Shown in pieces: positions 48,043 through 59,868 of a stretch of DNA of 64,000 bases. How positions within the stretch are numbered: the first letter of the stretch is position 1; every line of letters begins with the position of its first letter. Source of the stretch: Halomonas sp. (GTDB taxonomy: Bacteria; Pseudomonadota; Gammaproteobacteria; Pseudomonadales; Halomonadaceae); assembly GCA_018401555.1 (NCBI GenBank), contig JAGYKP010000080.1, forward strand, positions 62,001 through 126,000, read 5' to 3'. Under the pieces are notes generated by a model. It worked only from the letters and a program-made list of their open reading frames with translations. It did not search any database and was not told the DNA's origin. A program made the position numbers and the translations under genes.

Positions 48043-48945
48043 ATGACCGTCAAGCAGCTTCGCGCCTTTCTCGCCGTGGCCAGCGCCCTGAGTTTTACCC
48101 AGGCATGCGAGCGCCTGCACCTCTCCCAGCCGGCCCTTAGCCTGGCCATCAAGGGGCTCGAGGAGAGCCTTGGCGGTCGGCTGCTGACGAGGACCACACG
48201 CAGCGTTCGTCTGACCCCTGAAGGCGAATCGCTGGTCCCGCTGGCCAAGCGGCTGCTGGCCGAGTGGGACAACACCGAAGAGCTGATGCGCCAGCGCTTC
48301 ACCCTGCAGATGGGGCGACTCGGGGTGGCCGCCATGCCCTCCTTCGCCGGCAACCTGCTGCCGCCGGCACTGATGGCGTTTCGCCAGCACTATCCGCGCA
48401 TCAATATCACCGTGCATGACGTCATCAACGAGCAGGTGATCGAGATGGTGCTCAACGACCAGGTGGAGCTGGGCATCGCCTTCGAGCCCGAAGCCGTGGG
48501 TAGCCTCACCTTCACTCCCCTGTTCAGCGACCGCTTCGTCGCCGTGGTTCCACCGCGCTCGCTGCTGGCCGGACACACTTCGCTGGGCTGGGAGATGCTG
48601 CTGACCCACGACTTCATCGCCCTGCAGCGCCCCTCCATGGTACGCCGCCTGCTCGAGCAGCAGCTGGAAACGGAAGGCATGGCACTGCCCGCCGCCTTCG
48701 AGAGCCACCAGCTCGCGACCGTAGGGCGCATGGTGGCGAGCGGCCTGGGTGTCAGCGCCGTGCCCTCGTTGTGTCGCGGCCAGATGGAGGAGCTCGGTGC
48801 CCGCTGCCTGACGCTGGAGGCCCCCACCATCCAGCGCGCGGTGGGCATCCTCACCCACGGCGAACTCTCCACCGCGGCCCTGGCCTTGAAGGAGGTGATC
48901 GTCGCGACTCAGGAGGCCACCGCCGGGCCCCACGCGGGCAGGTGA
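48043..48945 (+). CDS. LysR-type regulator divergent from scoAB
   Basis: This is an intact 300-residue LysR regulator. The winged helix is VKQLRAFLAVASALSFTQAC, RLHLSQPALSLAIKGLEESL. The effector domain includes LGVAAMPSFAGNLLPPALMAF and MVASGLGVSAVPSLC. Being divergent from scoAB with 177 bases between, it is the probable regulator of acetoacetate activation. The effector is unknown. Confidence 0.88.
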   Translation: MTVKQLRAFLAVASALSFTQACERLHLSQPALSLAIKGLEESLGGRLLTRTTRSVRLTPEGESLVPLAKRLLAEWDNTEELMRQRFTLQMGRLGVAAMPSFAGNLLPPALMAFRQHYPRINITVHDVINEQVIEMVLNDQVELGIAFEPEAVGSLTFTPLFSDRFVAVVPPRSLLAGHTSLGWEMLLTHDFIALQRPSMVRRLLEQQLETEGMALPAAFESHQLATVGRMVASGLGVSAVPSLCRGQMEELGARCLTLEAPTIQRAVGILTHGELSTAALALKEVIVATQEATAGPHAGR

Positions 48946-49032
48946 GCCGCGGGCGTTGGTCGCAGGCGCTGGGCGGGCGTCGGGTGATCCTTTAGCATTG
49001 CCGACATTCCCCGGCCACCAATGGAGACCGGC

Positions 49033-49902
49033 ATGTCGACCCTCCGGGGCATCGTCAGCCTGCTGCTGCTCACCCTGACCACCCTGCTGTGGGGCCTGCC
49101 CCTGCTGCTGATGACACTGGTGAAACTGATCACCCCCGGGCACCGCCTGCGCCTGGCGGTGCTCAGGGTACTCAATGCGATCGCCCTCAACTGGATCGGA
49201 CTCAACCTGTGGTGGATGCGACACTGGCTGAAGCCACGCCTGGAGATCGAGCTGCCGGAGGGCATCTCGCGCCAGCACGGCTGGCTGGTGCTCTCCAACC
49301 ATCGCAGCTGGACCGACATCTTCGTGCTGTTCTTCGCCCTGCACCGGCGCATCCCCATGCCCCGCTTCTTCCTCAAGCGACAGCTGATCTGGGTCCCCAT
49401 CGTGGGGCTGGCCTGGTGGGCCCTGGAGTTCCCCTTCATGCGCCGCATGAACGCCGAGCAGCGCGCCCGCCACCCCCACCTCGCCCGTCGCGACCAGGAG
49501 GCCACGGAGCGCATGTGCCAACGCGCCCGGGAGATGCCCATCGCCATCTTCAATTTCGTCGAGGGCACCCGCTTCACTCCCGCCAAGCACGCCGCCCAGG
49601 ACTCGCCCTATCGGCATCTGCTCAGGCCCCGCGCCGGTGGTGTGGCCCAGGTCCTCAACCTGCTCGGCGACCAGCTCGCCGGCATCCTCGATGTCTCCCT
49701 CCACTATGACAATCCGCGCCCCACCTTCTGGGGCTACCTGTGCGGCCGCGAGGGTCGCATCGTGATGCATGCCCGTCTCCTGCCGGTCGAGGGCTGGATG
49801 CAAGGCGGCAACTATCAGGATAACGCCAGCGACAAGGAACGCTTCCACTCATGGATCAATGCGCTTTGGCACCAAAAGGACGAGCGGCTCTCGCACTTCT
49901 GA
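49033..49902 (+). CDS. PlsC-family acyltransferase (YihG-like)
   Basis: This membrane acyltransferase transfers acyl chains to lysophospholipid-type acceptors. The start at 49033 follows GGAG. The N-terminus is hydrophobic (GIVSLLLLTLTTLLWGLPLLL). The catalytic HX4D motif is in LVLSNHRSWTDIFVLFFAL, and the glycerol-binding motif is IFNFVEGTRFTPAKH. These and the hydrophobic patches match the YihG subgroup more than PlsC proper. The 289-residue protein is intact. The lipoprotein gene overlaps its end by 52 bases. Confidence 0.88.
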   Translation: MSTLRGIVSLLLLTLTTLLWGLPLLLMTLVKLITPGHRLRLAVLRVLNAIALNWIGLNLWWMRHWLKPRLEIELPEGISRQHGWLVLSNHRSWTDIFVLFFALHRRIPMPRFFLKRQLIWVPIVGLAWWALEFPFMRRMNAEQRARHPHLARRDQEATERMCQRAREMPIAIFNFVEGTRFTPAKHAAQDSPYRHLLRPRAGGVAQVLNLLGDQLAGILDVSLHYDNPRPTFWGYLCGREGRIVMHARLLPVEGWMQGGNYQDNASDKERFHSWINALWHQKDERLSHF

Positions 49903-50789
49903 TCGCCCTGCTGCTGATGCTGACCGGCTGTGCCTCGCAGCCGTCGGAGAGGACCACGCGGGATGCGGCCGAGGCCTCCCGTCTCGGCGGCTGGGTCAGC
50001 GTGCAGCGTGGCGACACCCTGGGCGAGCTGGCGAGCCGCGGTGGCGTGCCCCTCGAGCGCCTGCAACGCTTCAACCCGGATGTCGACGCCAGGCGCCTGG
50101 AGGTGGGCCAGCGCCTGCTGATGCCGACCCAGCGTGAGCGTGCGCCATCCCGGGGGCCCTACCGCTACCAGGTACGACCCGGGGACACCTACTCGAGCAT
50201 CGCCCGCCGCTTCCACACCCGCGCCTCGCGCATCCAGGCCGCCAACCCGGGCGTCGAGCCCACGCATCTCGAGGTCGGCCAACTGATCAGCGTGCCCCTG
50301 GCCACGAGCGCTTCGCGCAGCGACTCCCGGAACACGGCAAGCAGCGATTCGAGCTCGAGCAGCGCGGCACCCAGCCGCCGCGCCAGCCCGCCCGATCCGG
50401 GCAACCTGCCGAGCTCGGCACGCCGCTGGCCCTGGCCGCTGGATGACTATCGCATCGTGCGTGCCTACGGCAACGACAGCCGAGGCACCCTGCAGCCCAT
50501 GCTGCTGGCCACCGAGCGGGGCGCTCGGGCCAAGGCCGTGGCGGCCGGCGAGGTGCGCTATGCCGGCAGCATGCGCCAGCTGGGCAAGGTGGTGATCGTC
50601 CACCATCCCGACAACCTGCAGAGCGTGTATGCCCTCTGTGAGCGACTGCTGGTGGAGAATGGCCAGGCAGTGACGCGCGGCGAGGCCCTCTGCGAGGTGG
50701 GGTACAGCAACGCCACCGAACGCCACGACCTGCTGTTCGACCTCCGCCACGGCGGCAAGCCGGTGAATCCTCGCGGCGTGCTGCGCTGA
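49851..50789 (+). CDS. LysM and degenerate LytM (M23) domain lipoprotein
   Basis: The 312-residue protein has a lipoprotein signal (LIALLLMLTGC). Two LysM domains follow at about 47-92 (VQRGDTLGELASRGGVPLERL) and 105-150 (VRPGDTYSSIARRFHTRASRI). A serine-rich linker leads to a C-terminal LytM fold (GEVRYAGSMRQLGKVVIVHH, LCEVGYSNATERHDLLFDLR). The zinc-binding histidines of active M23 enzymes are replaced (YALCE instead of YAHLS, LLFDLR instead of HLHFEIR). It is therefore a NlpD/EnvC-type amidase activator rather than a peptidase. Confidence 0.82.
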   Translation: MDQCALAPKGRAALALLIALLLMLTGCASQPSERTTRDAAEASRLGGWVSVQRGDTLGELASRGGVPLERLQRFNPDVDARRLEVGQRLLMPTQRERAPSRGPYRYQVRPGDTYSSIARRFHTRASRIQAANPGVEPTHLEVGQLISVPLATSASRSDSRNTASSDSSSSSAAPSRRASPPDPGNLPSSARRWPWPLDDYRIVRAYGNDSRGTLQPMLLATERGARAKAVAAGEVRYAGSMRQLGKVVIVHHPDNLQSVYALCERLLVENGQAVTRGEALCEVGYSNATERHDLLFDLRHGGKPVNPRGVLR

Positions 50790-50883
50790 CATGGCCCCTT
50801 AACGCGCCTGTCGCCGAGCTGTCATCGAGCGCCACCATCCTTGAAGTCAATCGGGCACAAGCCCGCCTGCGACGAGGATGGAG

Positions 50884-52038
50884 ATGCGCATCTGCCTGGT
50901 CAGCGAGACCTGGACGCCCGAGGTCAACGGTGTCGCCCACACCCTGGCACAGCTGAGCCGCGAGCTGGTCGCCCGCAGCCACCGCCTGGAGCTGATCCGC
51001 CCACGCCCGCTGGTGCCCGGCGCCGCCGAGGGCCTGGCGGCCGAACTCCAGGTCCCGGGGCTGGCCGTAGCCGGGCTACCGCCAGGTGCGCTTCGGCTTG
51101 CCCGCCGCGCGTCGCATCACCCGGCGGTGGCGCGAATCGCCACCCCGATGCAATCTACCTGGCGACCCAGGGACCGCTGGGCTGGTCCGCCCAGCAGGCC
51201 GCTCGCCGCCTCGGCCTGCCCGTGGTCGCGGGCTGGCACACCAACTTCGACCATTACTGCCGGGACTACGGCGTGCCCTGGCTGGCACCGCTGGTGGAGG
51301 CCCGCCTGCGCACCTTTCCACAACCGCTGCGCGGCGACCCTCGTGCCGACCCGGGCCCAGGCCGATGACCTGCGCCGACGTGGCTTCCAGGGCCTGCGCT
51401 GCATGGCCCGGGGTATCGATGGCACGCGCTTCGACCCGGGCTATCGCGACGAGGCCCTGCGACGGTGTTGGGGCGCGGGCCCGCATACCCCGGTGGCACT
51501 CCATGTGGGCCGCCTCGCGCCCGAAAAGAACCTCGAACTGCTGCGTGACAGCTTCCAGGCGATGCGCGCCGCGCACCCCGAGCTGCGCCTGGTCATCGTC
51601 GGCGACGGTCCCTCCCGGCGCTACCTGAGCGCAGCCTGCCGGAGGCTCACTTCACCGGCTTCGTCTCCCCGAGCTGCTGGCTCGCCACTACGCCAGCGCC
51701 GACCTCTTCCTGTTTCCCTCGCTGTCGGAAACCTGGGGCAACGTGCTGCTGGAGGCGATGGCCAGCGGCCTGGGGTGGTTGCCTTCCGCCACGCCGCCGG
51801 CGCCGAAGTGATCGACGACGGACACAACGGCCTCTCGGTTGCCGCCGGCGACGAAGCGGGCTTCCGCGACGCCGCCGTGGCGCTCTGCCAGCACCCCGCC
51901 CGCTGGGCTCAGCTGGGACGCGCCGCTCGCCGCCGAGCCCTCGACTACACCTGGCCCGCGATTACCGACAGCTTCCTCTCCACCCTCGAGTATGCCCGGG
52001 AGAAACGCCATGAGACCGCTCGCCCCTGCCGTGTTTGA
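50884..52038 (+). CDS. GT4-family glycosyltransferase, probable alpha-mannosyl/glucosyl-lipid transferase (frameshifted)
   Basis: The start reads [20 protein letters not shown], typical of MgtA-type glycosyltransferases. [45 protein letters not shown] and the EX7E motif in [24 protein letters not shown] sequence ([12 protein letters not shown]) identify the fold. At least four frame changes occur (near 51075, 51145, 51650 and 51775). It overlaps the PAP2 gene by 29 bases and may act with it in glycolipid assembly. The sugar donor cannot be told. Confidence 0.82.
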   Translation: MRICLVSETWTPEVNGVAHTLAQLSRELVARSHRLELIRPRPLVPGAAEGLAAELQVPGLAVAGLPPGALRLARRASHHPAVARIATPMQSTWRPRDRWAGPPSRPLAASACPWSRAGTPTSTITAGTTACPGWHRWWRPACAPFHNRCAATLVPTRAQADDLRRRGFQGLRCMARGIDGTRFDPGYRDEALRRCWGAGPHTPVALHVGRLAPEKNLELLRDSFQAMRAAHPELRLVIVGDGPSRRYLSAACRRLTSPASSPRAAGSPLRQRRPLPVSLAVGNLGQRAAGGDGQRPGVVAFRHAAGAEVIDDGHNGLSVAAGDEAGFRDAAVALCQHPARWAQLGRAARRRALDYTWPAITDSFLSTLEYAREKRHETARPCRV

Positions 52039-52552
52039 ACGCCTCGACATGTTCGAGTGGCAGCTGTGTCGACGCCTGGGCCGCTACAACCTCTACCGCC
52101 CCTGGCTGAACACCCTGCGCCTCGCCAGTCACCTGGGTGACTGGCCGGCCTGGGTAGTGCTAATCGCTGCCCAGCCCCTGCTGCAACCGGAGAAAGGCTG
52201 GCAATACCTGCTCCAGTACTCGCTTACCGCGCTGCTTGCGATCGGCGTCTATCGACTGCTCAAGACGCGGTTGTGTCGCGAACGCCCCTTCATCACCTTC
52301 GTCGGCAACGTCAGCCGGCAGGCCCCGGCCAGGGACCGCTACAGCTTCCCCAGCGGCCACACCATGCATGCCGTGATGTTCCTGATGCTGACCGCAAGCC
52401 ACCACCCCTGGCTGGCCCCCTGGCTGGTGCCACTGGTCGCACTGATTGCCCTCTCCCGGGTCGGCCTGGGCCTGCACTATGCCAGCGACGTGCTGGCCGG
52501 AGGCCTGATCGGCCTGCTGTTCGCGTGGGGCAGCCTGGCCCTCGTCGGCTGA
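52010..52552 (+). CDS. PAP2-family membrane phosphatase
   Basis: This 180-residue membrane phosphatase (lipid or undecaprenyl-pyrophosphate type) has all three motifs: KTRLCRERPF, FPSGHTMHAVMF and SRVGLGLHYASDVLAG. The start at 52010 is preceded by GGGAGAAAC. Several membrane helices surround the motifs. It overlaps the end of the glycosyltransferase gene, implying joint expression and perhaps recycling of the lipid carrier. Confidence 0.88.
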   Translation: MRPLAPAVFERLDMFEWQLCRRLGRYNLYRPWLNTLRLASHLGDWPAWVVLIAAQPLLQPEKGWQYLLQYSLTALLAIGVYRLLKTRLCRERPFITFVGNVSRQAPARDRYSFPSGHTMHAVMFLMLTASHHPWLAPWLVPLVALIALSRVGLGLHYASDVLAGGLIGLLFAWGSLALVG

Positions 52553-52576
52553 TGCGCCCCATGGCATCCTTGGTGC

Positions 52577-53179
52577 ATGCCGATCGAGATCCTGCTTGCC
52601 GACCCACCGTTGTGGCTTACGGCTCCCCTGCTGGGGGAGCCCGATGCCAACGCCCTGCTCGCCACCCTGGATGACCAGCTCGCCTGGCAGCGTCCCACCC
52701 TGCGCCTCTACGGACGTGAACACCCCATCCCGCGACACCAGGTCTGGATGGGCGCTCCCGAGGCCAGCTACCGCTACTCCGGCCGTGACTTCCTCCCCGA
52801 GCCCTGGCATCCCGCCGTGGCCGACCTCCGCGACCGGGTGAACAGCGCGCTGGCCGTCGCCGGCATCGATGCCCACTTCAACAGCGTCCTGCTCAACCGC
52901 TACGCCAGCGGCGAGGAGCGCATGGGCTGGCACAGCGATGACGAGCCCGAACTCGGCGCCGACCCGCTGATCGCCGCGGTCAGCCTGGGCGCCGAGCGCC
53001 CGTTGCGCTTTCGCTGGAAGCACCGCGAGGCCCCGGCCTTCAATGTCTGGCTGCCCCATGACAGCCTGCTGGTGATGGGGCCAGGTGTGCAGCGGCGACT
53101 GCAGCACGCGCTGCTGCCCCGCCGCCTGCCGGGAGTGCGCATCAGCCTGACCTTTCGCCGGGTGATGTCCCCGCGCTGA
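52577..53179 (+). CDS. AlkB-family alpha-ketoglutarate-dependent dioxygenase
   Basis: AlkB-type enzymes reverse alkylation of DNA bases. The 200-residue protein has the iron site in MGWHSDDEPELG with the distal histidine in LLQHALLPR-type sequence (RRLQHALLPRRL). The 2-oxoglutarate-binding arginines are in RISLTFRRV. HQVWMGAPEASYRYSG and FNSVLLNRYASGEE resemble ALKBH2/3-type bacterial AlkB. It is intact and follows the PAP2 gene by 24 bases. Confidence 0.92.
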   Translation: MPIEILLADPPLWLTAPLLGEPDANALLATLDDQLAWQRPTLRLYGREHPIPRHQVWMGAPEASYRYSGRDFLPEPWHPAVADLRDRVNSALAVAGIDAHFNSVLLNRYASGEERMGWHSDDEPELGADPLIAAVSLGAERPLRFRWKHREAPAFNVWLPHDSLLVMGPGVQRRLQHALLPRRLPGVRISLTFRRVMSPR

Positions 53180-53309
53180 ACACGGCGTACTCACTCCAAC
53201 CCTCTTGCCAATGACATCATGACAGCACTAGATAACGGTATATATTCCGAGGCTTGGCCAACTCCCTGAACGATACCGCTTCACATCAGCGTGTGGTGTC
53301 CCAATACGC

Positions 53310-53337
53310 GAAGAGGCGCCCCGGAGGGCGCCTCTTC
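53310..53337 (-). terminator. Terminator downstream of the AGCS symporter
   Basis: GAAGAGGCGCCC (53310-53321) and GGGCGCCTCTTC (53326-53337) form a perfect twelve-base-pair stem. The four-base loop, read on the minus strand, is TCCG, a stable UNCG-type tetraloop. It lies 22 bases after the symporter stop. Confidence 0.7.
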
Positions 53338-53359
53338 GGCCGTCATGGCGAGCGCGGCA

Positions 53360-54766
53360 TCACGACTTGTCGTGATCCAGCTCCTCGCCCGGCAGCACCT
53401 CCTCGCCATTGAAGTAGGCGCGGGCCAGCTTGAACACCACCGGCGACAGCAGCGCCAGGGCGATCAGGTTGGGAATGGCCATCATGGCATTGAAGGTATC
53501 CGCCATCAGCCAGATGAAGCCCAGCTGGGCCATGGCACCCAGCGGGATCGCCAGCACGAACAGCACCCGATAGAGCATGATGGAGCGGGTGCCGAACAGG
53601 AACTGGAAGCACTTCTCGCCGTAGAACGACCAGCCCAGGATGGTGGTGAAGGCGAATACCGCCAGCGCCAGCGAGACGATCTGGTTGCCCATGCCCGGCA
53701 GCGCCTCATCGAAGGAGAGCGCGGTGAGCGATGCCCCGGCTTCACCGGTCTCCCAGACACCGGCTGTCAGGATCACCAGGGCGGTGATGGAGCAGACGAT
53801 GATGGTATCGATGAAGGTACCCAGCATGGCGATCAGGCCCTGGCGAACCGGGTTCTTGGTCTGGGCCGCGGCGTGGGCGATGGGCGCGCTGCCCAGGCCG
53901 GCCTCGTTGGAGAAGATGCCACGGGCCACACCGAAGCGGATCGCCGCCATCACCGCGGCACCGGCAAAACCACCCAGAGCCGCGTGCGGATTGAAGGCGT
54001 AGTAGAAGATCATGCCGAAGGCGTCGCCGATCTGGCCGGCATTGATGGCCAGCACGACCAGGCCGGCCAGCACGTAGAGGATGCCCATCACCGGCACCAG
54101 CTTGCCCGCCACCTTGGCGATACGCTTGATGCCGCCGAGGATGACCGCCCCGGCCAGCACCATGATCACCACCCCGGTGATCCAGTGCGGCAGGCCGAAG
54201 GTGGAGTCCAGGGCATCCGCCACGGAGTTGGACTGCACGGTATTGCCGATGCCGAAGGCCGCCACGGCACCGAAGAAGGCGAAGGCGCCGGCCAGCCACA
54301 GCCACTTACGCCCCAGGCCGTTCTTGATGTAGAACATCGGGCCGCCGACGTGATAGCCGGTGCTGTCTGTCTCGCGGTAGCGGACCGCCAGCACGGCCTC
54401 GGCGAACTTGGTGGCCATGCCCACCAGCGCCGTGATCCACATCCAGAACACCGCGCCAGGACCACCCAGGGCGATGGCGGTGGCCACGCCGGCGATGTTG
54501 CCGGTTCCGATGGTGGCGGAGAGCGCCGTCATCAGGGCGTTGAAGGGCGAGATCTCGCCCTCCTCTTCCTTGGTCTTGGTCTCGCCGGGTGCCAGTTTGC
54601 GATCGCGCCCTTGCCACATCAGCTTGAAGCCGGTGCCAAGCTTGCGGATCGGCATCAGCTTGAGGCCGGCCTGCAGATAGATACCCACCCCGAGCAGCAG
54701 GATGAGCATCATCGGCCCCCACACCACGCCGTTGATGGCGCCGAAGATACTGTTCAAGGTTTCCAC
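53360..54766 (-). CDS. AGCS-family sodium:alanine/glycine symporter
   Basis: This 468-residue permease imports alanine or glycine with sodium. It has about ten membrane helices. Family signatures are ALSATIGTGNIAGVATAIALGG, GGPMFYIKNGLGRKWLW and FSNEAGLGSAPIAHAAAQT. It is intact. It is divergent from the glycine-cleavage genes gcvH and gcvP with a 594-base gap, so glycine is the likely substrate by context. Confidence 0.93.
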   Translation of the reverse strand: METLNSIFGAINGVVWGPMMLILLLGVGIYLQAGLKLMPIRKLGTGFKLMWQGRDRKLAPGETKTKEEEGEISPFNALMTALSATIGTGNIAGVATAIALGGPGAVFWMWITALVGMATKFAEAVLAVRYRETDSTGYHVGGPMFYIKNGLGRKWLWLAGAFAFFGAVAAFGIGNTVQSNSVADALDSTFGLPHWITGVVIMVLAGAVILGGIKRIAKVAGKLVPVMGILYVLAGLVVLAINAGQIGDAFGMIFYYAFNPHAALGGFAGAAVMAAIRFGVARGIFSNEAGLGSAPIAHAAAQTKNPVRQGLIAMLGTFIDTIIVCSITALVILTAGVWETGEAGASLTALSFDEALPGMGNQIVSLALAVFAFTTILGWSFYGEKCFQFLFGTRSIMLYRVLFVLAIPLGAMAQLGFIWLMADTFNAMMAIPNLIALALLSPVVFKLARAYFNGEEVLPGEELDHDKS

Positions 54767-55360
54767 GTGAATCTCCCTAAGCGATTATTGTTGTGCGCTG
54801 CGGTTCACCACCCCAGACCACGCCTCTCCCAACGCACACCGGGAGACGGACTCAAGCCCCGGTGACCTTCAGCCGATCGCTGCCACTGCACGGCAACTAC
54901 AGCGCAGGATCTACCGCGATACGGCCTGCCAGGGGCGCGAACCTCAACGCAAGCCCGCGTAACATAGCGGATTCTATGGTCACTACACCACCCAGACGAA
55001 CGACGCAGGTTCAACACCGGCGTCGCAAGGCCAGACACGAGTTTCCAATCAGAAACATGTCGACCTGGGCATGCTGCCCGTCGGCTGTCAGCATAGAACG
55101 GCCGCCGGCCCACGTCGCCTGCGCGCCACCGTCAGCGCAGATGCGGTTACCGACGCCATTTGTGCCTGACCATCCACTGCATGGCAACTGGCGGGCACGG
55201 CCTGGAATAGTCCCAGGCTGGACGAATCCGCCACGACGGGCCACCCTGAATGGCGAGTCCTCGCCCAGCGCCTTTGGCGAACGTTGACGGGCTCGCCAAA
55301 CGCCATCAATGGCGGTAACATCCGCCCTACTTGGAAAAACTTTTCTTATAGGAAATTTCG
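54767..55360. other. 594-base divergent regulatory region between the AGCS symporter and gcvH
   Basis: No convincing protein gene is seen here. The sequence contains a 16-base direct repeat, CCACTGCACGGCAACT (54883-54898) and CCACTGCATGGCAACT (55174-55189). Each is flanked by a short inverted pair (CGCTG/CAGCG and GTGCC/GGCAC). Near gcvH come TTGGCGA/TCGCCAA (55274-55299), CGCCAT-CA-ATGGCG (55301-55314) and GGCGG/CCGCC (55311-55326), the last two mutually exclusive. I looked for the conserved glycine-riboswitch core and did not find it. Confidence 0.6.
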
Positions 55361-55753
55361 ATGAGCTCAATTCCTGCCAATCTGCGTTATGCCGAAAGCC
55401 ACGAGTGGGTCCTCGACAACGGCGACGGCACCGTCACCATCGGCATCAGTGACCACGCCCAGGAGTCCCTGGGTGACGTGGTGTTCGTCGAACTGCCCGA
55501 GGTCGGCCGCACCCTCGAGCTCAAGGAAGAGTTCGGCGTGGTCGAGTCGGTCAAGGCCGCCTCCGACCTCTACGCTCCGGTGGCCGGCGAGGTCATCGAA
55601 GTCAACGAGTCGCTGGAAGATGCTCCCGAGACACTCAACGAGTCACCCTACGAGGATGGCTGGATCATGAAGGTGCGCCTCGCGGATGCCACTCAGCTCG
55701 ACGACCTGCTCGACGCCGACGGCTACGAGGCCGTGGCCAGCGCCGACGACTGA
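55361..55753 (+). CDS. gcvH: Glycine cleavage system H protein
   Basis: GcvH carries the lipoyl arm of the glycine cleavage system. The 130-residue protein has the lipoyl-lysine in [15 protein letters not shown] near residue 66. It also contains [20 protein letters not shown] and the C-terminal [17 protein letters not shown] precedes the start. The gene is intact, with gcvP about 105 bases downstream. The third subunit gene, gcvT, is not in the window. Confidence 0.97.
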   Translation: MSSIPANLRYAESHEWVLDNGDGTVTIGISDHAQESLGDVVFVELPEVGRTLELKEEFGVVESVKAASDLYAPVAGEVIEVNESLEDAPETLNESPYEDGWIMKVRLADATQLDDLLDADGYEAVASADD

Positions 55754-55858
55754 TCCCACACACGACCTGCTCCACTCCCCGACCCGCCGGGTCGGGGTCC
55801 CGACGATCTGCCGTGTCGCCCTTCGGCGACCGGCCCATTTTCATCGACAGGGTGTTAC

Positions 55859-58753
<2,895 letters not shown>

Positions 58754-58774
58754 CGCCACTCCGGCGAGCGCATG

Positions 58775-58815
58775 ACACGACAGGTGCGCGCCGCCATGGC
58801 GGGGCCCTGTCGTGT
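58775..58815. terminator. Bidirectional terminator between gcvP and a LysR gene
   Basis: ACACGACAGG (58775-58784) pairs perfectly with CCTGTCGTGT (58806-58815). The loop contains its own GCCGCC/GGCGG pairing. It lies between convergent genes 22 bases after the gcvP stop. Confidence 0.65.
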
Positions 58816-58845
58816 TCTGGGGCAGGCGCCGCTGGACAGGCGGTG

Positions 58846-59769
58846 CTAGAGCGACGGCCCCACCTCGGCTGGATCGCCGTAGCCGTGCAGTGCCACGCGG
58901 CGCTGCTCACGGAAGTCCTCCAGCAGGCGCACGTAGCGCCGTGGCATCTCGCTGCCCGCCCGGGTAACGCGATACAGCGTCTCGTGTACCGCCACGGGCA
59001 GCTCCAGCGCCTTGACCTGGCGCTGCCAGGGCGAGGTCTCCAGCACCGGGCGTGAGACCACGGTGAAGCCCAGCCCGCGGGCCACGGCATCCAGCACCAT
59101 GCCCACCTCGTTGGTGAATCCCTGGCGGCGGAAGTGGCTCATGGAGCGAAACTCCCGGGGAAAGTTGCTGCGCAACAGGGTGCTGGCGTGGTTAAGGCCG
59201 TCGAAGTAGCTGATGAAACCGATCCCCATCAGTTCGGCCAGGCCGGTACCGGTGAAGTCCGCCGGCACCACCAGGCAGAGCGGCTCACGGTGCCAGGGGG
59301 TCACGTCCAGATCGGGGTGACGCATGGGCTCGGTGACGATGCCCAGGTCATAGCGCCCCGCCAGCACGTCCTGGGCGATCTCCTGGTTGAAGGCGAAGCT
59401 GTAGCTCACCGTCAACCCGGGATACATCTGCTGCTGGCCGAGCAGGAAGGGGTAGAGCATGGCGCCCACGCTGCCCGGCGACGCCAGCCGACAGTCACCC
59501 GAATAGGTGGAGTCGGCATCCAGCGAGTGACGGAACTGCTCATGCTCGGCGAACAGCTTGAGGGCATAGTCATACACCCGCCGGCCGGCCTCAGTCAGGG
59601 TGAAGCGTCGGCCGTGACGCTCCAGCAATGACTTGTCCAGATAGCCCTCGAGCTTGCGCACATGCTGGCTGACCCCGGGCTGGGTCATCTCCAGACGGTG
59701 CGCGGTCTGGGTAAAGCTGCCGGTCTCGACCAGGGTAATGAACGTACGAAAGTAGAGCGCGTTGAACAT
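58846..59769 (-). CDS. LysR-type regulator
   Basis: This is an intact 307-residue LysR regulator. The winged helix is [40 protein letters not shown]. The effector domain begins [20 protein letters not shown] and includes [12 protein letters not shown]. It is convergent with gcvP and divergent from ppnN. The target and ligand are unknown. Confidence 0.88.
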   Translation of the reverse strand: MFNALYFRTFITLVETGSFTQTAHRLEMTQPGVSQHVRKLEGYLDKSLLERHGRRFTLTEAGRRVYDYALKLFAEHEQFRHSLDADSTYSGDCRLASPGSVGAMLYPFLLGQQQMYPGLTVSYSFAFNQEIAQDVLAGRYDLGIVTEPMRHPDLDVTPWHREPLCLVVPADFTGTGLAELMGIGFISYFDGLNHASTLLRSNFPREFRSMSHFRRQGFTNEVGMVLDAVARGLGFTVVSRPVLETSPWQRQVKALELPVAVHETLYRVTRAGSEMPRRYVRLLEDFREQRRVALHGYGDPAEVGPSL

Positions 59770-59868
59770 GGCGGATCACACGGCGAGTGGAGCGACGATT
59801 CTATCACTGCCGCCCCACCCGGCGTGATAGCATCACAGGGCACTTTACCGCACGACAAGGACGCCAGC

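Noticed and set aside
54793..55287. A 164-codon open frame in the same gap
   Set aside because: Its composition is not protein-like, it has no ribosome site and no recognisable motif, and it crosses several palindromes.
54767..55360. A glycine riboswitch between the glycine symporter and gcvH
   Set aside because: Both neighbours make it plausible, but the conserved aptamer cores (CACCGAAGG-type and CTCTCAGG-type) are not present in the right order on either strand. A covariance-model search (Rfam RF00504) would settle it.
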